From contig NC_091935.1 of assembly GCF_041260155.1 (NCBI RefSeq), forward strand, positions 2,336,001-2,400,000: a stretch of DNA of 64,000 bases, in the 5' to 3' direction. Position 1 is the first letter of the stretch; each line of letters begins with the position of its first letter. The position numbers were made by a program, and so were the translations under genes. Of this stretch, positions 1 through 10,521 are shown piece after piece. This stretch comes from Ptychodera flava. Its lineage: Eukaryota > Hemichordata > Enteropneusta > Ptychoderidae. The notes under the pieces were generated by a model that was given only the letters and a program-made list of their open reading frames with translations, was not told the origin of the DNA and ran no database searches.

Positions 1-689
1 CACCGTGGGTATGGAGGGACGGTGATCTAGATTATATCTTCTCGATATGATTGCGCCCTCACTACACTACTCACAGTGATGATTTCTTTTTAGGTTATAG
101 TAATACCAATATAAGTATGCATTGTACCTAGGCAATGTCAACAAATCACACCATGCATTCGAATATGATTTTTTTTATTTCAAATTGCGTTTCTCATGAC
201 ATCGAATCAATTTTTCGTTCGAGTTTGTAAGAGTGTTTGTTCAATATAATCCCAATGGGCACAATAGGGGTGCCAAAAAGACGATGTCACAAAGTTTCTG
301 TTGACTCCTGGTAAAAGTTACAAACATCATAAAATGGTGCATTGACGCTGTAAACTTTGCACTGTGCACACACAATTCATAGAAATATAATTAAATGATA
401 AAACGTGAACTGCCCTGTACAATCTCTCTGTTTTCTGAGAAGAAAATTGGTGCCTGGGTGTCACAGACACAGAATAAGAACGGACGGTTCTTGGGTATCA
501 TAAATTGCTTCTTGTGTGACATATGATCTCGATCGCAGGGAATACTACTAGCATATCAAATCAAGTTCAAGATGAAGTCGAAGGAACAAACAACGATTAC
601 AAGGTGCAACCATAAACAAGTTGTACAACAAAAAGTGGTACAACAAAAAGAGAAAGACAGGAAAGAAAAAATGGCACGAAAATGAAATC
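1..689. other. non-coding, nothing recognised
   Basis: AT-rich sequence with no reading frame of recognisable family, no RNA gene and no obvious repeat boundary. It leads into the family-A repeat that starts near 690. Confidence 0.5.
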
Positions 690-1960
690 GTATTAGGGAC
701 CGGTCAGTTTCTTCGGCCGGGGGTGGATTCATGGGGGGATCACCCTGTTTTTGACTTTGGTGACAGGGGGTCACGAAGTTTTTGAAATGACCAATAGAGG
801 TCAGTGTGGTGTGTCAGTGTGTGTGCCTAAATGCATCGTGCCAGCCTCAAATTTCACCATTTAGTCGCATTTTTCGGTACACCCTTAGGGCGCGTAACTT
901 TAATAATAATAATAATAATTAATAAAGTATTATATAGAAATAATAACACGAATAATAATAGGTTCAATTTCCGTGAAAATTTCACCATAAGGGTATTTTG
1001 GGTCGAAAAGACCAAATATGATATCAATTTCACTGCCCCATGTTTCCATGGTAACCATTTTAGGTGTTGAAAATTTCAGTTTTTCTAATATCCCATGAAA
1101 GGTTACTTTGATTGATATGAAAATTATCTAGTGGGGGAGTTCGGGTCAGAGAACACAAATGCCAGACTTATTTTAATGTTTCGAGTAGCCATAGTAACTA
1201 TTTTGGGATTGAAAATATTACTTTTTCCCTAATTCCTATTAAAGAACTATTAATTGATGTAAACAATTGATAATAAGGGGTTTTCTGGTGAGCACACCAA
1301 AAAAATCACACTCATTTTAATGTGAGATGTTTCCATGGCAACCATTCGGGAGTAACAACACCTTTTTTTCAGAAGTCCCACAGCTTCAATGAATTTTTTT
1401 TAGATTTCTATATAATACTTATAGCCCCTAAACTTGTAATAATAATAATAATAATAGTAATAATAAGACATTTTTCAGAGCCCCCTCCACGTGCGACACT
1501 TTAATATATCAGACATAAATATGTCAGAGATATCTGTATGTTTTAAATTTTTCGGCAAGCCCTTCGGGCGCTTCACTTTAAACTATAAAACATACAGGCC
1601 TTTGATGCTTACCTCCCCGTTTCGATGTCTGGTATGCACACATTGTGAAACAGGGAGGTATTAGCAGCAAAGGCCTGTAATTTTCAGCATGCTCTTCAGC
1701 CGCATGACTTTCTATATTAGAGATATCTGGATGTTTAATATTTTTTTAGTGAACCCTTCGGGCGCAGTACTTTAATTTATCAGAGATATGTGTCAGAAAT
1801 ATCTTCATGTCTGTAAATTCAAAGGCTGTTTTCCAAAGTGTACTAATCATTATGCAAGCTGAAATTCATATGAAAAGCATGACACGTTCCTGGTACTTTT
1901 CTGTTTTCTCTATGAGAATTCAGAATTAGAAAGCAACATTTTTCTTACAACGGTTCTGAA
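690..1960 (+). repeat. family-A interspersed repeat, copy 1 (expanded)
   Basis: Begins with a block around AGGGACCGGTCAGTTTCTTC and continues through a module reading CCTTCGGGCGC, then ACTTTAAT, then a TAA or TA tract, then AGATATCTGGATGTTT. The module recurs with variation near 880-930, 1485-1530, 1558-1580, 1688-1735 and 1750-1790. The copy ends in a block containing TTCATATGAAAAGCATGAC and TTTCTGTTTTCTCTATGAGA. The same head, module and tail occur in the same order, shorter and reversed, at 24870-25318. Three degenerate units of about 145 bp marked by GTTTCCATGGTAACC lie at 1038, 1178 and 1325. No protein was recognised; probably a non-autonomous element of unknown class. Confidence 0.6.
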
Positions 1961-2114
1961 TATCTGGTTATGCATAAAAAGTGTGGAATACATTCACAGC
2001 TCATTCAAAATACTGTATGCAAACTTTAGAATTGACACTTTTAAGTTCCTATCTTACAACTGACATGACAAGAAAAACACAGAATGACTGAATGTTTAAA
2101 ATATACCCCAAAAA

Positions 2115-2123
2115 TTATATATA

Positions 2124-2214
<91 letters not shown>
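2115..2214. repeat. (TA)n microsatellite
   Basis: About 100 bp of nearly pure TA. It sits where the family-A module normally carries its TA tract, beside the partial family-A copy that follows. Confidence 0.95.
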
Positions 2215-2216
<2 letters not shown>

Positions 2217-2375
2217 GTTGAATTTATATTCCACCTTTGCTTTACCTTTGTCGTGTGCAGGGGGCCACCCTGTTTTCGAAAGTTGGAATAGGGAGGGTCA
2301 GCCACTTTTTGACGTTGGCAAAAAATAATCCACCTACCCGGCCGAAGAAACTGACCGGTCCCTTAGTATTGGAAA
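2215..2375 (-). repeat. family-A interspersed repeat, partial copy 3
   Basis: Reverse-oriented head of family A: CCGGCCGAAGAAACTGACCG at its right end and a block containing CCACCCTGTTTTCGAAA before it, then the (TA)n tract. Together with copy 1 it places inverted family-A heads around 690-2375. Confidence 0.55.
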
Positions 2376-2733
2376 AAATGACAAATAGCACAGTTAATCA
2401 TTATACATATATTATATGAATTATCAGTAAAGTATAGCGAATATTTCATACAAATTTGTATGTAATGTACACAGATTATAAGCCCGACTATGCCTTTCTA
2501 TGCATTTAACGAAAGATCTTTTCAACATCATGCATGAGAGTTGCACTGTGGCCAGGGAAACGAGAAGGGTATTGCAACCCACCTCCGAGCTCAGACAATT
2601 ATCTCCATCCTGTGGCGGAGCAGGTCGGAAAATTTGCATATGCGAAGTAGACATTAGCAATATAGCGATCAACTATGTGCGACCAATCGCCATCGTAATC
2701 ACGATTAATCACGATTTAATCACGGGGCGGGGG

Positions 2734-3022
<289 letters not shown>

Positions 3023-3309
3023 AGTGTAAGAAACAACAGCATATTGAAAAAAGATTGAAATGATTGACTGAACAGATCATGCAACATATCCAACATGCAA
3101 CGGCAGTACCACTATTCACTATACTTCCTAAAGGGATGTTATTTGTTTGTATATGTATTTATGCAACGTACTGATATTGTATGTTTGTTTGTTTGTTTGT
3201 CTTTGTGTTAATTATTTATTAATGTATTTGAATGCTTGTTTGTATTCTTATTTTTTGCTTGTTTATTTATTTATTTGTTGTTTTTGCCTGCCGCCCCCGT
3301 GATTTAATA

Positions 3310-4228
3310 AGACCATTACAGCGGAGCTGTGAAATTTTCATTAAAAAACAGATGATCAAATACTTCAATAGACTTAATAATAGTGAACACTGTCTGTTAA
3401 AGGAAGCATTCCTTGTTAACAAAACTCTGAAAAGCAAGTGGTATTGTAAGATTGAGTCAATCTGTACTAATATCGGGGAAATGCAACTTGTTTATTCCGA
3501 TCACATTATCACTAGGTCTGAATCGACCAAAATTTATGGCAAACTTAAAGGCACATACGATGAATTGTGGGAAAGAGAAATTCAAGATGATAAAAGAACG
3601 AATAAAGATGCAAAAAATAAATTGAGAACATATAGAATATTTAAACAAAGTATCGAGCTTGAAAATTACATTACTACTATCAATAATATTGATCTCCGAG
3701 ACAGTCTTGTCAAATTTAAATTAAGTAACCATTCATTAAAAATTGAAACAGGACGCCACAATAAAATTCCGGTACATGAAAGAATCTGCGAAGTTTGCGA
3801 TAGTAAATATGTAGAAGATAACATTTCATCATTTCTTGCAAATTTTACACCAGCCAAAGAAATCTCTTGTTTGCTGCAGCTGCAAAATATAACACCACAT
3901 TTTATGATATACCTAACAAATTTGAATTCATAATGAAAAATACTAGCATATCAATTCCTCTAGCACTGCAGTACATATCTACATGTATGAAATTGAGAAT
4001 GGAACGCCTATCAGAAATGTAATCATTATTTGATTTTCTCGCAATCTTGATAGATTAATCATGCTATTGTTTTGGGATTTTTTGTATGGATTTATTTCTT
4101 TTTTCTCATTATTACTTTGAAACACTGTTTCGGTTTCGTTTGAGCAACTCCCTCATTTGTTTTTGTAACGCTTTTCTTCCCTTCAAAGGGAAGTTATGTG
4201 TTTAATAATAAAGATATTCTACTTTATA
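3310..4228 (+). mobile_element. 5'-truncated LINE, reverse-transcriptase ORF C-terminus and 3' tail
   Basis: The reading frame from about 3310 carries the C-terminal region typical of non-LTR retrotransposon polyproteins: [10 protein letters not shown], then LVKFKLSNHSLKIETGRH, then a cysteine motif starting with VHERICEVCD. The frame changes near 3903 (about one base lost). The downstream frame then runs through KFEFIMKN to a TAA at 4020, as expected for the end of such an ORF. The rest of the cysteine motif is degenerate. Endonuclease and polymerase regions are absent, so this is a dead 5'-truncated copy. The 3' tail ends near 4228 with AATAAAGATATTCTACTTTA. The clade (CR1/L2-like or similar) cannot be fixed by eye. 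Confidence 0.75.
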
Positions 4229-4231
4229 TGT

Positions 4232-5891
4232 GGCCAATTATGACATAAAATTCCTAGTGTTATTCCCTCAATGCCAAAGTCTTCAAGCACATATTCGTCT
4301 CCAAATAACTTTTTAAAAAATTGTTTTCAGTTATCACTGAACATGCTGAGTGTACCTGGTAGGTCTCTTTGGTTTGGATTAAGGTCATGACCTCAGACGC
4401 GGTCTATAAACTTGTCTGAGTGAAAAAATACTTTACTGAATTATAAACGCGATCATTTCATCGCAACGGGTAAACCGAATTCAAAAGCCTGCCTACGTGT
4501 GATCAAATGAATATTTTGAAAACAACCATTTATTTTTTTACTTCAGTTCAAGCGCATTTGTCTATTTGTCTCTTGGTAGAAATGCATGGCACTCAATGAT
4601 TTGTTATTACATGTAATTGTATATGTGAGAAATTTTCAAAATAATTCCTGATACTATTCAATAATCTAGTCAGAAGAAATTCCCAGGGCGGCTAGTAGTT
4701 TGGTACAGACTCATGAGAATTCATTCATTGAACGTGTTGAAATACCTTTCAAAATATATTTACAAGGATAGACTTAGCTTTTATATCAATCGATATAAAA
4801 TGTCGCTAAGGTTATGATTAAGTGTATATAGCAATTAATAGTGGAAGGAATAGTTAGTAATTCAATACCGAATTTAGATTATGTCCTAGTGTTTTTATGA
4901 TTTAGTTTGCGAGTATCATAATACTCATTTTTTTGGCTTTGATTTATTTTGTATTCAATTTGATTGTGCTAATTTTTGAAGATTGTCTGTGTGTCTCTGT
5001 CTACTAGATTATAAATTTTTCTCAGGGTCTGAAATTTAGGTTCAAATCATTAATCCTTCTTTGCATTTGGCCAATTATGACACAACATTTCCAGTGATAT
5101 TCACTCAATAACAAAGTCTTCAAGCACATATTCGTCTCAAAATAACTTTTTGGAAATTGTTATCAGTTATCACTGAACATGCTGAGTGTACCTGGTAGGT
5201 CTCTTTGGGTTTGATAAAGGTCATGACCTCAGACGCGGTCTACAAACGTGTGTCCTGAGTGAAAAAATACTTTACTGAATTATAAACGCGATCATTTCAG
5301 CGCAACGGGTAAACCAAATTCAAGAGCCTGCCTACGTATGGTTAAATGAATACTCTGAAAATAACTTTTTCTTTTTTTACTTCAGTTCAAGCACATTTGT
5401 CTATTTGTCTCTTGGTAGAATTAATTGAACTCAGTCAATTCTAAACCAATAATTGCACATGTGAGAAATTTTGAAAATAATTCCTGATAATATTCAATAA
5501 TCTAGTCAGAAGAAATTCCAGACCCAGTCAGAATTCATTCATTGAATGTGCTGAAATACCGTTCAAAATATATTTACATTGATAAAGCTTGACATTAACC
5601 GATAAAAAATGTCAATTTGATTATGATTAATATTTTGTAACTATATAACAATTAATAGTGGAAGTAATAGATAATAAATTTAATACTGAAATTAGGGTAC
5701 GCCCAAGTGTTTTTATGATTTAGTTTGCGAATAGGTTTATCATAATACTCAATTTTTTTTGGCTTTGATTTCTTTTGAATTCCATTTGATTGTGCTACTT
5801 TTTGAAGATTGTCTGGATTTGTTTAATGTGTCTCTGTCTACTAGGTTATAAAATTTTCCTCAGGATGTGAAATTTAGCTTAAAATAATTAA
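4232..5891. repeat. tandem duplication, two 0.83 kb copies
   Basis: Two direct copies, about 4232-5055 and 5069-5891, offset by about 837 bp. Both begin GGCCAATTATGACA, share the internal block ATGCTGAGTGTACCTGGTAG, and end near CTCAGG, GTGAAATTTAG and ATTAAT. Many substitutions and small indels separate them, so the duplication is not recent. No coding content was recognised. The first copy abuts the LINE tail. Confidence 0.85.
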
Positions 5892-6544
5892 TTCAGAACA
5901 CTAGACCTGTGACATTAAAGATTCGCTATATATTTCTGGAGAGTTTCAAACACAGGCCGCAATTCTGGGACATACGAAAAACGTGAAGTAATTCTGGGAC
6001 ATTTCAAAGAATATGCAGTAAGTAAATCTGTGACATTCCAAAAACGTGCAGTAATTCAGCTGCAGGGACATCCGCAGACATATAGTTATTGTGGACATTT
6101 GAATATGCGTATTATGCGTAGGGTATTTTTGGGATTGCCAGCATACTCTACTGGTGTAAGACATTAATTTCTCTTGGTATAAACGAAGAACGATTAAGCA
6201 CTTAACAAACTGCACGGTCAAGATTTTCACGGGTTCTTTTGTACTGTAAGGATAATTTTGCCATTTTGTCTTGAAAGCTAGCCTCATGACATTAAAACGA
6301 TTTCTTATTCAGAGTCTGTGAAAGTTTCAAGAAGTGACAATATTTGATTTAATATGATGATGTTCTGATACTGCGCCATTCTTTCAGGTCATTATTTTAT
6401 CACAAAATGATAAAGTTGACCGACTACTTTATCCCTTGATGAGTTCAACACGGTAGCTCATTACAGACTAACAGTGACAGCAGTGTGTGGTCAAGTGATC
6501 AGGGGTTCCAGTTAAAGATAGGAGCCTGAGACCGTTCATAAAAA
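5892..6544. other. non-coding, weak internal repeats
   Basis: Holds three or four loose repeats of a GTAATTCTGGGACAT-like phrase (about 5955-6080). Otherwise nothing was recognised. Confidence 0.4.
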
Positions 6545-6740
6545 ATATATTTCTTATTGGAAACACATATATCATAAAAACGTGAAGATACCGGTTCGAA
6601 CATATTGATCACATTCGTGCAGGTCCCGGCCCGTTGGGCACTACTGAGTGCGGTGGTTTCAATCGGGTTCGAACATCACAACGTACGGCACCCAGTCGGC
6701 TAGCGGAGAAGCCACAGACAAAACCGCTCGGCCAAATCCC
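6545..6740 (-). mobile_element. tRNA-derived SINE-like element
   Basis: On the minus strand a tRNA-like head starts near 6740. A box A TGGCCGAGCGGTTT lies at 6734-6721 and a box B GTTCGAACCCG lies about 50 bp further on (6674-6664), the spacing of an internal RNA polymerase III promoter. A tRNA-unrelated body runs on towards 6545 and contains a second GTTCGAACCGG. The leader resembles a class II (Leu/Ser-like) tRNA, but no cloverleaf can be closed, so it is a SINE and not a functional tRNA. The 3' boundary is uncertain. Confidence 0.6.
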
Positions 6741-7132
6741 AAATCTCAAAATAGTTGGTTCAATAACTGAGCTAAGTTGAAGCCTCAGGCACAGTCATGC
6801 TGTGGTTTGAGGGACTGTGCTTTAGGTTAAATTGGAACCTTTTCTTTTTAAGCGTCTGCGAAAGCCAAAAAGTTCCTTCTTTACAACATGAATAAGCGCC
6901 CATTTCGCAGTTGGTAGGCAGCTTTTTTAAAACTTTCCAAACGCCGAGCCGATATCAAATTAGTCATCCTTTCATGTTTTGAACCACAATATTGTCCTGA
7001 AAGAAACAGGGAGCCATAGTACGTTTTGGCCTATAAACGTCTTTTCAAGTAACCATGTACCTGTACACTTTAAGTGAATATCTAACCGCTAGCCATTCAA
7101 GCTATTCTTGGTTTTTTTCTTTTTGCCAGGAA

Positions 7133-7147
7133 GGGGGGGGGGGGGGG
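7133..7147. repeat. poly-G run of 15
   Basis: Uninterrupted G15 on the plus strand, a potential G-quadruplex former and sequencing hazard. Confidence 0.9.
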
Positions 7148-7304
7148 TTACAGGAAAACTAAATCTTGTAGAACGGAAAGCATAAAAAAACCAAGGCCAC
7201 CGAAAATTGACGGTTTCATTATCGAACCTTGGAAATACATGTATTTGTACTGGAATAACTTGAGACGCTCCTGTAGTACCTTGGACGAAAACGACAATTA
7301 TCCG

Positions 7305-7800
7305 CACTGTTTGAAATTTTGCTCTACTGTTTTAAATTCCTCTCTATTGTGTTTGAAATTTCTCTCCCCCGTTTAAAATTTCTGTCTATTATTTTCTTTA
7401 ATGTAATCTGTCATGTTCACAATTGCTATGCCTCTTCCTTTATCGAAGGGCTTTATTGTGATTTGTTTATTTTTGGACAGATTATTCAGAGCAGGTTTTT
7501 CTGCTCGAGTCATGTTGTTTCTGATGTGGGTTTCAAACGGAATTTCTGCTATCTCAATTTTAGCCGCTTAGAGATACTTTTCAAGCTTAGGGTTATCCGT
7601 ATCACAATTAAAATAACATTTGAACAGTAGAGAATTCTTAACGGTAAAGCGAAATTTCAAATTGTAGAGAAATTTAAACAGTAGAGAGAAATGTTTTAAT
7701 TTATTCTCAACAGTAGAGAGAAATTTCAAACAGTAGAGAGAAATTTCAAACAGTAATCTTAGGGGAATTTAAAACTGTAGAGAGAAATTGTATACAGAAA
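7305..7800. repeat. fold-back array of 20-25 bp units
   Basis: The left arm (about 7305-7400) has repeats of GAAATTTCTCTCTACTGTTT-like units. The right arm (about 7620-7800) has the reverse complement, AAACAGTAGAGAGAAATTTC, in five or six copies. About 220 bp separate the arms. The two clusters are inverted relative to each other and could pair as a long imperfect stem. No transposase was seen. Confidence 0.7.
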
Positions 7801-8014
7801 TTATATACAATTGTCATTTTCGTCCACGGTCTAAGTGGATTAAATAAGACAGTATCAGTCTTAGTTTGAACTTTTCACGGTGATTTTATTTTAGAAAAAG
7901 TGGAGCGATCCCACGTGAGTGTTTCCGTTCAATGAGTAAAACACATGCATTGCATGTCGTCAACCCGTGACAGAACTATCATTTGTTGGAGCACCATTGA
8001 CAACCCATAAATCT

Positions 8015-8092
8015 GGTTGTCGTTGTTGTTGTTGTTTGTATTGTTATTTATGTTTATTAGTCGTGTTGTTGTTGTTGTTGTTGTTGTTGTTG
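8015..8092. repeat. (TTG)n microsatellite
   Basis: Two TTG tracts, about 8015-8035 and 8064-8092, interrupted by a TTTATGTTTATTAG segment. Confidence 0.85.
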
Positions 8093-8690
8093 ACCAATAA
8101 AATTAAACGAAGATAACTGTTATGTTGTGGTTGTTTCAAACGTAATGAAGATGTCATAAGAAACGTTACATGGACACTATCATTCTTTGACCCGATGTAT
8201 AAACTTTATGCCAACAGTTACATCGTCCACGGATTAGCACAATTAGTTGTGTTGACTAATTTAATTAATTACAAGATGTGTATATGAGAGATAAACGTCC
8301 TTGTAATGGGTGTAAAATAAAAAAAGAGTCAAGAGGCTAGTATAGGTTATATAATCATTTATTTCATTTACTCCGATCAGTCAGAGCATGAAGAAAAGGA
8401 GAGGAGCTGACAGAGAAAACAGTGGGAAAAACTCAATACGTCTGGGTCGCCTGTGTAATCTTTATGATACGGTCCCGGGCATGTAGTGCAACGGTGCAGC
8501 AGCACACTGCACTGGTGCATGGTGTTCGTGTGTCCATGATGTTTGTCCAACTTGAGAAAGTGCGCCACCCACGTCACACACCAAATAACCTTTAACCCAG
8601 CCGCTGATGACGTGTGTGTCTTCTTCCGCATGTTGCAAATTTTAACAACATCCACTTCAGCGTCTGCTACTCCTATAGGCGTGCGTTCTC

Positions 8691-8697
8691 TATATAG
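8691..8697 (+). promoter_or_regulatory. TATA-like box upstream of VMAC
   Basis: TATATAG lies 33-39 bp before the VMAC start codon. If used it would give a leader of only about 5-10 bases, so it is only a weak candidate. Confidence 0.25.
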
Positions 8698-8729
8698 TTC
8701 AGTGCAGCCTATGTACATCACCGGTCAAA

Positions 8730-9251
8730 ATGAACTTCAAAAATTTCTCTCCGTCTCGATCGAGTATACGAGAAGCGAACGACCACTTGCAGGCTCTTTA
8801 TAAACGAGTAAGTGATCTGGAACAAACAGTGAAGGACCAAGCGGAGTCTATGATAAAGAAAGATGAACAGATGCAGACTGCTCTCAAACAGGTTTCTTTG
8901 CAGAAAGACAAGGAAATTACCGAATTGAGAAGAACTTTGGAGTCATCGGAAGCACATGTTCAGAGACTGCTGGCTTCGCAAAGAGAGAAGGACGCACAGA
9001 TAGCTAATTTGCAACACAAATGCCAACTTCTCGAGGATATATGCCAATCAAAACCAATGTTGGAAAACTTACTGGCAACCATTGAGAAAGCCGAAAATTT
9101 CAAGACAAGCGTGTCGCCGAACATTTCTCCAGATCGTTCGCTATCCAACTCGCCGGACGAACAAACAAGTGACATTGTTCAAAGTAACATAAGGCATTTT
9201 TCGATATCAGATTCAGATCCTGATCCCAGTGATGGCGGCAAATCTAGCTGA
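8730..9251 (+). CDS. VMAC: VMAC-like coiled-coil protein
   Basis: An intact 173-residue frame in one exon. Residues about 13-112 form a continuous amphipathic coiled coil rich in E, K, Q and L, starting IREANDHLQALYKRVSDLE and ending LLEDICQSKPMLENLLATIE. These are the two ends of the region conserved in vertebrate VMAC (vimentin-type intermediate filament associated coiled-coil protein, about 169 residues), and the length matches. The C-terminal 60 residues are acidic and Ser/Pro-rich (SPNISPDRSLSNSPDE, then SISDSDPDPSDGG) and unconserved, as in VMAC. There is no signal peptide or membrane segment. The ATG at 8730 follows GTCAAA, an acceptable start context, and is the first in frame. The identification rests on remembered family sequence; other short coiled-coil proteins are the alternative. 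Binding to intermediate filaments is known for the rat protein and only inferred here. Confidence 0.75.
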   Translation: MNFKNFSPSRSSIREANDHLQALYKRVSDLEQTVKDQAESMIKKDEQMQTALKQVSLQKDKEITELRRTLESSEAHVQRLLASQREKDAQIANLQHKCQLLEDICQSKPMLENLLATIEKAENFKTSVSPNISPDRSLSNSPDEQTSDIVQSNIRHFSISDSDPDPSDGGKSS

Positions 9252-10183
9252 AATTTCAGTGACCGCCCACTCAAACAGCTCACGGTAGTTCTTCCCCGTT
9301 GATAGTGTTATGTCATTGTAGCGCGCTAGCGCGAAGCAACTACATGTTAGTATTGTTACTCCGTTCAGGAAGACTTCTGCCCCCAACCCCTTTACATTTT
9401 GGGACTGAGGTCAAGCTATATTCCTGACGGTTTATAATTTTTCAGGGGTTCACTTTTTTAAAACTGTAATACTAAAAACACTCACTCCAGAAAGGCAGTA
9501 ATACCAAGGCAATATCAAGTTCGGATGAAATATCTGGTCATATTTGAGTAGAGGTTACGTACGAAGTTTACTCAGTTCATCACATTTGCGCACTGGACAC
9601 ATTTATGCTCTACGTCCACTAACCGAGGGAAGGTACTGACGGTATGTTTGGGAGACAGTTTGGACAAAAGACGACCTGAAGTGTACTCTACTGGATTAGG
9701 AAGATAATTCTTTAAAATATGAAAGCATCAAATCTGATGAAAAATCACATAGTTGATGCAGACAATGAAAAGTATGTTAGCATTTGTAACATGTAACTGG
9801 AAAATCCTGTTTGCACGGAATTTCCTTCATAACAGTTTCTGAAATGGGATACAATTGCAAAAGATGCAAAGTCCGTCTTGTTGTAATGTGCATTTTTTCC
9901 CTAGTTTATGTCATATTTTGTGGGGGTATGTCCCGCCTACTTTTATGAGATAAGGATCATAATTATTACAGAAACAAAGTGAAGACAACGATATCTGAAG
10001 CGATTACAATTGTTAGTTCACTTTGGGAAATTACAATACATTATGACAATGTTCTGCAAGTGAAATTCTTGTGAACTACAGGATATGTAAAACAAGAAAA
10101 CATTTGACAAATTTAGTTTATTCCAGAATTTTTAGAAGATTCTTATTCTGTAGTATAGTGGATATCGTTTTCTGAAGAAGACC

Positions 10184-10521
10184 TAAAGGCAGTATGCGCG
10201 TCGAAATTGAATGACTTCAACTTTTGCCCAAACTTTCTGTAACAAAACTTTTGAACTATTCCCTTTCAAAATAAGGGATGTAAATCAGGGGTCATGCTGC
10301 AAACTTTGGTACCAGAGAAACCTGTACCCATGAATTTTACTGATACTTGAAAATCAAAATGGCCACCATCCTTGCGTTACTTGGAGACTGTTGGGAAAAA
10401 ATTTGATTTTTTATTTTCACAAAGATAAGCTGGTGAAAACTTTATGTACTTCATGAGTCCCCTGTGGTGGACCAAAAAAGGAATGTGAAAGTTTGAAAGT
10501 CCAAGGCACATTCTACCTCAA
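10184..10521 (+). mobile_element. TTAA-flanked MITE, family B copy
   Basis: Left end TAAAGGCAGTATGCGCG; right end GGCACATTCTACC followed by TCAA. Shares internal order with the copies at 33920 and 13753: a GACTTCAACTTTTGC-like block, then TCAGGGGTCA, then an AAAATGGCCACCAT-like block, then TTTTCACAAAGATAAGC, then AAAGTTTGAAAGTCC. Non-autonomous, no ORF. Confidence 0.7.

Noticed and set aside
4232-5891. Pair of long terminal repeats
   Set aside because: The two copies are separated by only about 14 bp, with no internal region and no coding sequence.
8377-8721. 114-codon minus-strand frame upstream of VMAC
   Set aside because: No family resemblance; overlaps the probable VMAC promoter.
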